Origin: Piromyces finnis
Taxonomy: Eukaryota; Neocallimastigomycota; Neocallimastigomycetes; Neocallimastigales; Neocallimastigaceae
Length of the DNA stretch: 64,000 nucleotides
Assembly: GCA_002104945.1 (NCBI GenBank)
Contig: MCFH01000053.1
Coordinates: 53,501 to 117,500, forward strand
Direction of reading: 5' to 3'
Part shown: positions 1-11,597 of the stretch, piece by piece
Numbering within the stretch: the first letter of the stretch is position 1
Layout of the letters: every line of letters starts with the position of its first letter
Program-made: the position numbers and the translations under genes
The notes under the pieces: model-generated
What the model was told of the DNA's origin: nothing
Databases searched by the model: none
What the model saw: only the letters and a program-made list of their open reading frames with translations

Positions 1-557
1 AAAAGTAGTATTGACACTAGAATATATATATATAAAACAAATTTCTGATCATATATTATATTAATAGTATTTATAGCAATTTATAATGTTTATTATAGTT
101 AATTATATATTTCTAGTTGTATTATTTTGATATTTTATGTATTAATTATAATACAAAAAATATAAAATTTAAATATCATAAAATAAATAAATCATTTATT
201 ATGATTTCCTTGTAGTACAAAATAAATTTAATTCTTAGCTTTTCTAAGAAATTTTAAATTTTGTCAATTTTAAATAATTTTGAGATTATATAATTATTTT
301 TTTGTGATTTCTTTTTTTTTTTTTTAATTTTGTATTAATTTTAGTATTTTATTATTTTATTATTATCTTTTATTTATATATAATTCTTTTTATATAAATA
401 AAATATTATATAAAAAATACTTAATAAATTTTTACTTAATTTAATTTTGTTCTATTTTATGATATTAATGTATAAATTTCTATTAAATACTTGTCTATTG
501 ATAAGCTATGCAATTTTAATATTTCAATAAATAAACCATTTTCTTCTTTTTTAAAAA
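1..557. other. AT-rich intergenic stretch
   Basis: I see no gene here. The sequence is almost entirely A/T with short homopolymers and no open frame with a recognisable protein. It lies downstream of the acyltransferase gene and probably holds its 3' UTR and terminator region, but no specific signal can be defended. Confidence 0.5.
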
Positions 558-1844
558 TTAAATATAATTTTTAACATATGGAACATATTGTAATATGGAA
601 ATGGTAATTAAACTACATGTCCATATAATAAATGCATGTATAGGTGAGAATATTAATGAATTGAATGAATATGAATTGAAATTTAAACGTCGAAATAGTT
701 CAAAATAAAATACATGTATTAAATAAATTCCGAATGATAATTGTGAAATTTTTAATAATAAGAATTTAAATCCTTTGATATTTAATAATTTTTTTAAAAT
801 TTTACTTCCAGTATGTTTAAAGAAGATAAATATTATAATTGCCGTTACTGAAACATTAAGAGAGTTATAATCACCAAATTCTGTAACTTCCTTTTGTTTT
901 AATATGCTAAAAATAATTTTTATAACATAAGTAAATATTAATAGCATGATACCAGCAACATAAATTAAAAATAATAAAAATTTATTTTTAATTTCAACTT
1001 TGCTAAGATAATATCCAAGTACATATTGGCATGTATATCCTGCTACAAGGAAAATTGCTAATTTTCCTAAAAGATTTGAAAATATGTTTTCCTGGGAACG
1101 TGATTTAAAATTATTCATTATATTGAATATAAATGGTAAAGCTTGTACTGTTGTCATTGAAAGAATAACAAAATATGACATTATCTTTTTATCTTTTGTA
1201 ATAGCTCTAAGTAAGGGCGTAACCATGTATAAGCCAATACACATGTATAAATACCACATATGAAATTTGCCATAAACAACATCACTGAAGAAATCGTATA
1301 TAACATTTGAATCCCATTTATATTCAGTATTAAATGCATTTACTTGATACTTGACAATTGTTGCATAAAATATATTCCAAAATATCAAAGTTTTTGCAAT
1401 ACGGGAAATATATTTTTTATATATTTTTGAAATAGATATTTCCTTTTCTGGATTTAAAAATAAAATACCACTAATCATAATAAATAATGGAACGCAGGTT
1501 CTACTCATAGCATCCCAAAACATAAGCCCATACCAATTAAACGTAAATAATGGAACTTCAAAAATAGCATAGGAAGATGAATGTACAAGAACAACCATAT
1601 AACTAGCTAATATACGTAAAGCGTCTATCCAATACTGACGCTCTTCTTTTGGTGAAGAAGTACGAACATTTCTAGAAGGTATTTCACTAGAAGAATAACT
1701 TTCAGCTAATAAACCTTGGTTTTCTTCATTTTCCATATCGAAAATAATTTCATTATCAGTGTTACTATTTGAATCAATACTCTTTTGTAAACTTTCAAAT
1801 TCTTTTTTTTTTATTTGAAGCATAACTGTTTCTTTATTGTTCAT
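558..1844 (-). CDS. Acyltransferase-3 family integral membrane O-acyltransferase
   Basis: This is a single-exon 428-aa protein. Residues 1-68 are a polar, probably cytosolic tail. From residue 70 it has the Acyl_transf_3 signature: YWIDALRILAS, then a first membrane helix containing VLVHSS. His88 fits the conserved catalytic His of this family. The segment CVPLFIMISGILFL follows, and then about eight more hydrophobic helices up to residue 428. Family members move acetyl or other acyl groups onto sugars or other acceptors at the membrane; the substrate cannot be read from the sequence. The start ATG is followed by a hydrophilic leader and preceded by AT-rich DNA. Such genes resemble bacterial WecH/OafA-type enzymes, and horizontal origin is plausible but not shown here. 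A short exon upstream cannot be excluded. Confidence 0.85.
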   Translation of the reverse strand: MNNKETVMLQIKKKEFESLQKSIDSNSNTDNEIIFDMENEENQGLLAESYSSSEIPSRNVRTSSPKEERQYWIDALRILASYMVVLVHSSSYAIFEVPLFTFNWYGLMFWDAMSRTCVPLFIMISGILFLNPEKEISISKIYKKYISRIAKTLIFWNIFYATIVKYQVNAFNTEYKWDSNVIYDFFSDVVYGKFHMWYLYMCIGLYMVTPLLRAITKDKKIMSYFVILSMTTVQALPFIFNIMNNFKSRSQENIFSNLLGKLAIFLVAGYTCQYVLGYYLSKVEIKNKFLLFLIYVAGIMLLIFTYVIKIIFSILKQKEVTEFGDYNSLNVSVTAIIIFIFFKHTGSKILKKLLNIKGFKFLLLKISQLSFGIYLIHVFYFELFRRLNFNSYSFNSLIFSPIHAFIIWTCSLITISILQYVPYVKNYI

Positions 1845-3354
1845 TTTTTTTATTATATTTGTTTTATATTATATTTTAATATTTTATTTTTATTTTTTTT
1901 TTTTGTTTAATTTTTTTATCTATTTTTATGTTGTTGTTGTAGTTTTTGTATTACTTTTATTATTACAATTATAATATTACAGAATTACTTATCAATTATT
2001 GATGATGATATAACCACCATATATGAATTGATAAATATATAAAGAAATTAAATTTAATAATAAATATTAATATTTCTTTAAGATTATAATAATAATAACT
2101 ACATTTAGTAAAAAAAAAAAAAAAAAAAAAAAAGATACTTTTTATATTCTTTATATATATTTTATAATCCACCTCCAATAATAATATCACCAAAAATATA
2201 TACATTATGATTTCTATCCATACTATTATTATAATAGAAAAAAGAATATTAATAATAAATTAAATATTAATGAAAAAAAAAGTTTAAATTTTTTTTTTTT
2301 TGTGCTCATCTGAAAATCATATCAGATTTTATTTATATTAAAATTTAAAAATATTTGGTGATTATGATTTTTGTCAAAATTGATATAATAATAAAATTAT
2401 AATATTTCTTTTATATTTCTTCATTTTTATATCTATAAAAAGAAAAGGCTTCCTTCAATATATAATAACTTTCATATTAAAAAAAAAAAGTAATAATAAT
2501 TATAATTTTTTTATGTAACTAGAATAATATTTAAATTTTTCAAAAAAAAAAAAAAAAAAAAAAAGTAACACAAATAGATTAGATTTAATAAACAAATATT
2601 GTGTTTGATAAACTTTATTAATTATTATTATTACTTTATCTTTATATTAATAAAAGTATAATTAATATAAAAATTTTACTTGATCATAATCATAATGGAT
2701 TTTTGTGTACATTAAATTATTATTTCTAAAATGTAAAAAATTAAATAATCCACAATTGGCATTTCATCATTTCTTTTAAAATACCTAAGATTTGTTATAT
2801 TAATAATAAAGATATAATCTAATTATTATAATATTTTATGGCTATTCATTTATAATACATAAAGAGCATGTTCATGATATTTAATGAACTTTTATTTTTT
2901 TTATTTTAAATAATAATTATTGTATTTTATTCATAATTTTTAAAAAATTGACTATATTAAAGAATTTTTATTAATATTTGAAATTAATATATTATATATA
3001 TGTATTCATATATATAAAATGTGTAAAATGTCACAATATACATTTACTATTATATAATATTTTTTAATAATTGGTAACCATTTACGTTCATTTTATTATC
3101 ATTATGCTTGAATAAATATATGCTTTAGTTATAATAATATATATTATATATATTAAATCATTTTTTTTCAAATAGAAATTTTATTATATTATCAATTAAA
3201 ATTTACTCCAAAAAGTAAATTTTTTTTAAAAAAAACTACAAAGAAATTAATTTAGTTTATATTACTTAAATAATATATAAGAAATTTAATTGTATAAAAA
3301 ACAAAAATTACTTCCTTTATTATATCTAAACATAGCAAGAAATATTATATTAAT
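1845..3354. other. Intergenic, no gene seen
   Basis: This 1.5-kb stretch is AT-rich with several poly-A/poly-T tracts (for example A runs near 2110 and 2540) and no credible coding frame. It separates two minus-strand genes. A 69-codon frame at 1996-2205 is built from homopolymer runs and is not credible. Confidence 0.6.
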
Positions 3355-6300
3355 TTAATTCTTATTTAATGTTGTCACTGCGAAAGAGCGAATATTTGGG
3401 AAGAATTTACATGGAGAGAAAGGGAATGGTATATTTTTACATCTAAGACATTTGAAATGATGTAATTTATCTAAATGTGGAATTTGATGAATATTATTGC
3501 AATCTTCAAGTAACAACCATTCTAAATTTTCTAATTCTCTTGGAATATATGAAAAGATACGACAATGGCTAACATTTAACATAGTTAATGATTTAAAGTT
3601 GGATGAAACACTTATAAAATTATCACATTGAAGTACATTTAATGTGTTTAACTTTGTAAGATTGTTTGGAATTTTGTAAAAGTTTTTACATAATTTAACA
3701 TTTAAAGTTTGTAATAATGGGTATTTATCAGCAATAGATGTTAAAAAGAAACAACCTTCTAAAGAAAGACTATTAAGTGATGGGAAATCCCAATCTATTG
3801 TTCTTAAATTGTTACAATTTCTGAATTTTATCCATTCAACTGCATTAAATTTTCCAGTGAAGTTTATTTTATCACATGATTCAACAATTACATATTTTAA
3901 TTCAGGGAAAACTCCATTTAGTATAACATGTTCTCCACGTTCAATATGAAGTGATGTTAAATGTGGCATTGCAGGTATAATACGATTAAGGATTGTTGGT
4001 ACAAATTCTAAACGTAATGATTTTAAGGAAGTGAAATTTGATGGAAAACTGAAATCTAATGGACATTCAATATTTAATACGGAAAGTTCTGGGTAGCATT
4101 CTGGTAATTTTATTAAATCTTCTTTAGAAAATTCATCACAAACAATAGTTAAGTCTGAAAGCTTTGGTGAAATTGGTAAACTTTCATTTTTTTTATTATT
4201 CATTAATAATAAAGATTTTAATTGTGGCATATAAGTATTTTCTTTAATAAATAATTCATTAAAATCATCTTTGTAATCCAATTCAACAATTAGAGTTTCC
4301 AAATTATTGTATTCTCCAGACATCCATAAATCATTTTTGAAATGGCATTTTAATTCAATTAAATTGACATTTCTTAAGAATGATGGAATATAGGATAATT
4401 CTGATTTTTCATCAATAACAACACTTTCTAAGGATGGCATTGAGATCTTTTCCCATGGTTTTAATGTTCTTGGAGATAACTTACATTCTTCAAATTGGAT
4501 ATGCTTAAGGGATGGTAATACTAATTGACGAGGTGAAAACATACGATTAAATATATCTCTACGGTTAACTTGACGGATAGTTAAGTTAGTTAATGTTGAA
4601 AAAGAACTAAAGGCAGTATTAATTAACTTCTTTGAATACTCATCAGTTGATATAGACATATTTTGAATATCACAATATAGGACGAGATTTTTAATTTGTT
4701 GGAATGTAGTATCTGAAATCTCTAATAATTCTAAGTCCTTGAAAAATATATCAATTTTTAACATTACATTTTTTACATTAATTAAATTTTTGAGATAATT
4801 TAATTGATCGTATCTTTTAATATTTAAAACATTTGGTGAATAAAGTGTTTTACGGAAACGAGTACAAGTAAAACGGAAGTTTTGTTTATCGGTATTTTTA
4901 TTAAATTGATCAAAAATATTTAATAAAATTTCTGGTGGTAAGGTATCTAATTTATATGATATTTTTTCTAACTGAGTAAATTCCTCTTTTATCTCTGTGT
5001 CAACGTTGTTTTGCTTGTTATCTTTTATTGATTTAGATTCATAATTACTTTCTAATAAATTTATTATGTCCATACATTTTTTGCAAGTTTTTATTTGTCT
5101 ACGAATATTGCATTGACATTCATGTACCTTTAATAAATTAAAATACATAGTTTGACATTTGGAGCAACTAGAGTAGATTTGATATTGTTGAATTGATTTT
5201 AAATAGAAGATATTTTCAGTACATGAAAAAGAATGATCATTGTTAACTATAGTTTGAATATGCTTTTTTAAATGCTCCAAAACTTTAAATTTTTGGAAAG
5301 TTGATGCTAATTCATAATGGGAATGTTGAGACGAACGATTAAGTGATAAATTCAAATTATAAAAGAATAACAAAATTTTTGAAAGTATAACTGAACTTTC
5401 AAGGTTAAACTTTATGCGTAAGGAATTTATTTTTTTAGTTGAATTTAATGGGAGTGAACTAGAAAATAAGGAAGACATGAAATTGAAATATTTAACTATA
5501 TCAATGGAAACTTGAATTGATTCATGAGATGGATCATACATAAAAATAGGATTTAACTTATTTAAATAAATAAAGTTCTGAGTATTTATGGTCAATTCAC
5601 AATTAGTAAGTGCTGAATTGTTATATAAAATGTGAAGTAAATAATTATTAAGTTTATGTAATATATCACTTTCATTAGTTTTTTCTTTAGTAATAATTTT
5701 AATTTCAGATAAAATATTCTTAGTGCTAGCAATACTTAATTCGATATTTGAGTTTTCTTTACTATGCAATTCTTGGTGATTAAAGGATTTTTCAACTAAG
5801 GATTCACTACTACTACTATTATTTCTATTAACCATTTTGTTTGAATCTCCTGATGTCTTTTTATAAGAATCATCTAAATAAATCATATTATTAATTATAT
5901 TTGAATCTGTTGAATTTAATGAATTATTGGATGATTGAATTGAAGAAGTATTACTTTTCTTTTCGGATTTATTAATGGCATTTTCAATTTCAATTGAATC
6001 ACTATTTTTATCAATTATTAAATTGGATATTTGTCCAATACTAGTATTATCTATATCTGAATTCATATCTATATTATCAATATTTTCAATTTCAAGATTG
6101 TCTTGGGAAATATTACATGATGATAGAGATTTTGTAATATTGTTAATTTTTATGTTTTCATTCATGAAATTATTTTCCATTTTCAATATTACGGAGTCAT
6201 CTTTTTCCTTATGTTTTAATTCATTACTACTTGTATTTTCATCATCAACAATATAAGCCTCTTTGTCTCCAGAAAAATCATTACTAGAATGATTTTGTGT

Positions 6301-7386
6301 CTTTTCAAGATTATTTTGAATTAAAATCTCTCTTTTTATAACATTATTTATTACGTATTTGTAATTTCCAACAATTTTCTCAACATCATCATTAGATATA
6401 TATTTTAAATTAGAATCATTATCATTATTATTTATGTTATTATTACTAAAAACGCAATGATTTACAGTTGAAACAATATTTAATTTTCTCTTATCAGGAT
6501 TTATTTCATTATTTTCGTTATTTAACATTAAGCTTGAAGAACTAATTTCTTTTCCTGTTAATTTTTAAATACATTATATATAAATGATATATTATTTAAT
6601 CAAATATTAATTTATGTAAAAAAATTCCATTAAAAAATTATTTTATATTATATTCATTTATAAGCAATATTTTAATTGCTTTTAAAAAAAAAATAAAAAA
6701 AAAAGTCAATTACCTTTAATATTATGTAAATTAGAAGATTTTGAAATATTTAAATTTCCAAAAATTAATTTTGAAGATGATTCTTGGGTATAATTGTTAT
6801 TGGTTAAATTTGAATCTTCATCTCTATTATCTTCTAGCTTCTTTGTCTCTATTGGTTCTTTTTCTTTTTTTAAAGAATTTTTATCTAAACTATTAAATAT
6901 ATCATTAAATGATGAATTTACCACATTCACTTTTGATTTTGGTTGCATTTGATTGAATGCTAAGTAGGAAGCTATTGAAGACGATGAATTTGAAATAGAT
7001 GAAGAAAATAGATTGGAATAAATACTATTTTTACTTACAAATTTATTTTCATTTTGAATTTTGTCATTTGATGATAATGAGTTTTGTTGACTAGTATTTG
7101 ATTGTTTATCATTTGTTTTATTTAATTCTCCAAAATGTATATTAATGCCATTAATATTATCTAAATGGCTTTGCAAAGAATCAGAAAAGTTAAAATTATT
7201 GGTTAATAATGATTTTGCTAAAGAAGAGGTACTTGAAGTATTAATTGTACTTGAATTTACATTTTTTATGTCAATTATTGAATGAGAAGGGGAAGATGAT
7301 ACATTTTGTATTGTTGAAGTTGTATTTGAAATTTCATTGCTATTTATATTATTATTTTCATTTACGTTAGTATTTTCAATTTTCAT
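3355..7386 (-). CDS. F-box / leucine-rich-repeat protein, two exons, 1290 aa
   Basis: Exon 1 is 7386-6714 and exon 2 is 6554-3355. The intron 6713-6555 (159 nt) starts GTAATT and ends AACAG, and the junction is phase 1. The two frames join to give 3873 nt, or 1290 codons plus stop. Residues 1 to about 540 are Ser/Asn-rich low complexity. A region around 540-660 resembles a degenerate BTB fold (inference). A Cys-rich patch near 688-718 has spaced CxxC motifs (CSKC, CKKC) that could bind zinc. An F-box lies near 760-800 (LPPEILLNIFDQF...FRFTCTRFRKTL). From about 825 to the end there are irregular leucine-rich repeats, each with L..L.I..C-type strands. The expected role is substrate receptor of an SCF ubiquitin ligase; the substrate is unknown. 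The large disordered N-terminus is longer than in typical F-box/LRR proteins. Confidence 0.8.
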
Positions 7387-10300
7387 ATTAATGAATCTAT
7401 ATTATTCTCAAAAAAGACAATAAAAATATTTTATATATTATATATAATTAATGCTTTTTATTTTTAGCTTTTTTTTTTTCTTCTATCTTTTCAAAATTAA
7501 AATATTAATTAATCTGGTACTCCTTAGTGTGATTAATGAATATGATATAGTGATATAATTATTTTTTGAAAATAAAATGATAGTTATTTCAATAGTATTA
7601 ATATATTAATAATAGATGTTTTTTTTTTTTTGGAAATTAAAAAATAATATATTAAACCAGGTAAAGAATTAGAATATTATTATTCATTAAAATCTTTGAA
7701 ATATAGAAATGAATGATGATCAAATACTTAGGTATTTTTCTTTATTATGCATAAATTAAAATGAAGATTAAAAAAAAAGAAAAGAGAAAAAAAAAAAAAA
7801 AACAGTTAACTTCAACAATAACTATTTTTTCATGAATTATATTTTATATTGAATGGATATAAAGAAAAAAAAAGTCTTTTTTTTCAAAAAATATATATAT
7901 ATATTAAAAAAAAAAAAAAAAAAAGAAAAACTATGGTTTAAATTTTTATCATTGTCGCTGATGTTAAAATATTTTATTTAAATTCATGTAATCTTAATTT
8001 CTAATGTTATAAATAATAATAATAATAAATGGATAATATTGAATTGTGATATTAAATCAATATACAAATTTAATTAAATTAAAAGAATTATTTTAAATTA
8101 ATTAAAGGAGAGAAAAATAAAAAGAGAAGTGTATGAGATAAAAAATATTTTTAAAAAAATTAATATATAAACTTTTCTTTTATAATTATTGATTTTAATT
8201 TTTAATAATCATCATCAATAATGAAGTAAAGTATAAATTATCTTTTCTTTTTCATTTATAATAATATTTAAAATTCAAACTCTATTATTTATATTATAAT
8301 AATCTTTTCATAATTACATAATTAAAAAAAAAAAAAAAAAGATATTATCATTTAAATACAACCTTCTTTAAATTAAATTGAATATATTCTATTTATATTA
8401 ACATATGAATTAAAATATATATTAATTATATTATTTAATTTATAAAAAATGGATATAACTTTATTTTTCTAATATGTGACATTTTAAATATATATATTTT
8501 TACTTGAAATTTTTAATGATGTATTGAATGATTTTATTACCAGGTACTAAATTTTATAATTTATGAAAAATGAATAAATTGTATTTTCTTTTTAATTATT
8601 ATTTATTTATATAAATTTAATAAGATGTTCTTATTTATGATAAAAATTAATAACTAATCCATACTTAATATATATATATAATTATTTTTAAAAAAAAAAA
8701 TTAAAAGTATTTTGTCAAACTTTTTTTTTTGTTTTTTAAAAAAATGTTTAGTAATAATTAAACTAATTATTTTTAAATTATTTTATTAATGTAATTAATT
8801 TAAATTAATTTCTTTGGAAAATAAAAATTTATGAAAATGACACATTTACATGATATGATAAAATGATAATTTAAATTTTGTAAATTTTAAATAATTAAGT
8901 TTTATACTAAATAAAATCTTTTTTTTTTTTTTTAAATCATAACTTTTCTTTATTTAATTTAATTATATTTGAACCGAATTTACAAATTATTTAGTTAACT
9001 TAAATTTAAATTTAAATTCACCAATAATTTACGTTTTTTGAAATTAAAATGAAGTTTTAATTAGGATATACAATCTATATTTAATAATCATTATTAATAG
9101 TATTCTTTTTATAATGAATTTAAAGAAGGATGATTTACTTTAAAAATTTTAAATTATAATACTAACAAATAGTTAAAGGATTAATACTTTTTTGGTAGTT
9201 GTTTTTTCCATATAATTAAAAACACTATTAATGTTATTAAAACATCTCTTGAATATAATATTTTCATTATTAAAAATGAGTTTGTTAATACAAAATTTAT
9301 AAAAGGTTAGAAAACGACAAACAACACATCTAAAAATTCATAATGGCCATATTTTTGTATACATGTTATATATATAAATAATATATAAAAAGAAATTTTT
9401 TAAAACATATATATATATATAATAGTATATGGATGGTTACTTGTTTTATAATTAGTATATTGATTTAAAAATAATAATATGATTAAATAATTATTAAGAA
9501 AAACAACAAGATAAACTATTCATTCTAATAACAATAGGAAACGCTTATAATTAAAAAAAAATAATAATAATCTATTATCATTTGAATATTTTTGATTTAA
9601 TAATTATAGAACTTTCATATCCTCTTTTGTAATTTATTTATTTAATTAATTCTTTTTAATTTTATATTTTCCTATTAATTAAATTAAATAGTAATTATAT
9701 TACTAAAAATTATGATAACACAGAATTACATTTACCTTTTTTTTTTTTTTTTCTTTTTAATAACCTTGAAATAATTTTAAACCTTAATTATAATAATTAA
9801 GGAAATTTAAAAGAAAATTTAAAAAAAGTAAAAATAAATAGTAAAAAAAAAAAAAGTTTATACACTTTTGTACAATCGTTTAACTTTGTTGTATTAAAAT
9901 ATTTTCTGATTATAATATTTTAAAAACATTATATATTTATTTCAAATATAAATCATTTCATATTAATATAGACATATGTATTTTTTTAATTTTAGACCCA
10001 AACTATTAGCTTTTAGTAAACCTTTTTTAGTTTTTTTTTTGTTTTTCTTTTTTTTTTTTATTATCTTTTTTTATTGTTTTTTTTTTTTTTAATTTTTTTA
10101 AAAATAATATTTACTTTATCTGTAGTTAATATTATTTTTTTTCAATAAAAATTATTCTCTTAAATAAATTAATAAAAGAAAAAAATAACTATATTATATT
10201 TAATATTATTTTACATTCTATTTATCAATATTTTAAAAAAGTAATTTAATTTTTTCATTACTTTACTAGATTATTAAACATATTAAAATATCGATAAAAT

Positions 10301-10451
10301 CTTCTAAAGTCATGCATGCTTTATATTTTAATTATTAACTTTTGGGTAATATTTTTAATTTTTTTTTCTTGTTATTGTAATATTACTAATTTATAGTATT
10401 ATTATTTTCTATATATTTATAATTTATTCTATTTTAACCACTTTAAATTCT
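7387..10451. other. 3-kb AT-rich intergenic region
   Basis: I find no coding frame, RNA gene or mobile element. The region holds many A/T homopolymers of 10-18 nt and AT dinucleotide runs. It contains the promoter region of the F-box gene (near 7390-7700) and the 3' flank of the esterase gene, with no motif specific enough to name. Confidence 0.55.
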
Positions 10452-11597
10452 TTAATTTAAAGATTCGAAAACAGTGGAAAGGAAGTTGTATAAACCAGCG
10501 TTAACAGCTGGACCATCGTGATCAGCACCTGGAACTTCAAACCAAATGTGTTCTTGGTTGTTTCTAGTTAAAATTTCATGATAACTCTTTGGGAATTGTT
10601 GAACAACAGAATCGTTAGTACCACAAGAAATAAGAGTAACGTATGGGGTATTATCAGTACGGAATTCATCTTCAGTGAATAAACCCTTGTGGTAACCTGA
10701 GAAATCAGTACCTGGAGTAACACCTGGAGCTGGTGAGAAAGCACCAACATAACCGAATAAATCTGGTCTCTTGTAACCGATGTAAAGACTGTTACGACCA
10801 CCCATAGAGAAACCGCAGATAGCAGTGTTATCTCTACCAGTAGCAACAGAGTAAGTTGATTCAATGTATGGCATAATATTTTCAGTTAAATCATTAATGA
10901 AGTTATCATAACCATCAAAGTATTCTTGAGCGAAAGAAGCTTCAACAGCATTACCGTCTTGTGGAGCATAAGTATTTGGAAGAACCATAATGAATTCTTT
11001 AGTTTTTCCTTCATTTAATAAATTAGTTGGAATTTGAATGGTGGCATATTGATCTTCTAACATAGTATCTTCATTACAGAAGATACCATGTAAGAAATAA
11101 ACAACTGGGTATTTTTTATCTTCAGAGTAATTTACTGGAAGAATAATATTTAATGGACGTTCAGATTTAGTAGTGTTGGAGTAGTAGTATACCTTTTGAG
11201 CAGTTGGGTAAGTAACACCATCATGGAAAGTAGAAGCTTCTACTGGACAAGTATTAACAACATTAAGTTTACTCATATATTCACTTGGAATAATAGTTGA
11301 AGTTTCTTCTTCACTGAAAGAGTCTTCTTCGACATTATTATCATCAACATTAACTGAAACTTCTTCTTCAGAAGAAATTTCATCTTCACTGTAAGTTTCT
11401 GGAATGGCATTACTAGCAACGCTTTGAATTCCACACCATTGACCATTTTCAATACCCCATTCACCATTTTCATCAACATGAACAACTTCAGTTGTGTTTT
11501 CACAACATGAGTATCCTAAAGTTTCAGAAAAGCAATTAGCTGAAACTTCTGAAGCTAAAACAACAGCAACTAAAGATAAAATATTTGAGGCCTTCAT
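10452..11597 (-). CDS. Cellulosomal esterase (CE1-type, feruloyl/acetyl-xylan) with N-terminal fungal dockerin
   Basis: This is an intron-less 381-aa protein. Residues 1-20 are a signal peptide (MKASNILSLVAVVLASEVSA). Residues 22-57 are a fungal non-catalytic dockerin (CBM10-like), with six cysteines counting C22, the GYSCC pair and the WGIENGQWCGI block. Residues 66-104 are an acidic Ser/Glu linker. Residues 110-381 are an esterase D/feruloyl-esterase alpha/beta hydrolase: HG at 170-171 (oxyanion region), nucleophile Ser264 in CGFSMGG, probable acid Asp329 in CGTND, and His360 in GADHDG. The enzyme should be secreted, dock into the fungal cellulosome, and remove feruloyl or acetyl esters from xylan. 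The catalytic domain looks bacterial in style, as is common for gut-fungal carbohydrate enzymes. Its base composition is clearly richer in G/C than the flanks. Which ester is cleaved is not decided. Confidence 0.92.
   Translation of the reverse strand: MKASNILSLVAVVLASEVSANCFSETLGYSCCENTTEVVHVDENGEWGIENGQWCGIQSVASNAIPETYSEDEISSEEEVSVNVDDNNVEEDSFSEEETSTIIPSEYMSKLNVVNTCPVEASTFHDGVTYPTAQKVYYYSNTTKSERPLNIILPVNYSEDKKYPVVYFLHGIFCNEDTMLEDQYATIQIPTNLLNEGKTKEFIMVLPNTYAPQDGNAVEASFAQEYFDGYDNFINDLTENIMPYIESTYSVATGRDNTAICGFSMGGRNSLYIGYKRPDLFGYVGAFSPAPGVTPGTDFSGYHKGLFTEDEFRTDNTPYVTLISCGTNDSVVQQFPKSYHEILTRNNQEHIWFEVPGADHDGPAVNAGLYNFLSTVFESLN

Noticed and set aside
1996-2205. 69-codon minus-strand frame
   Set aside because: It is built from poly-Phe/Tyr homopolymer translation with no domain and no splice partner.
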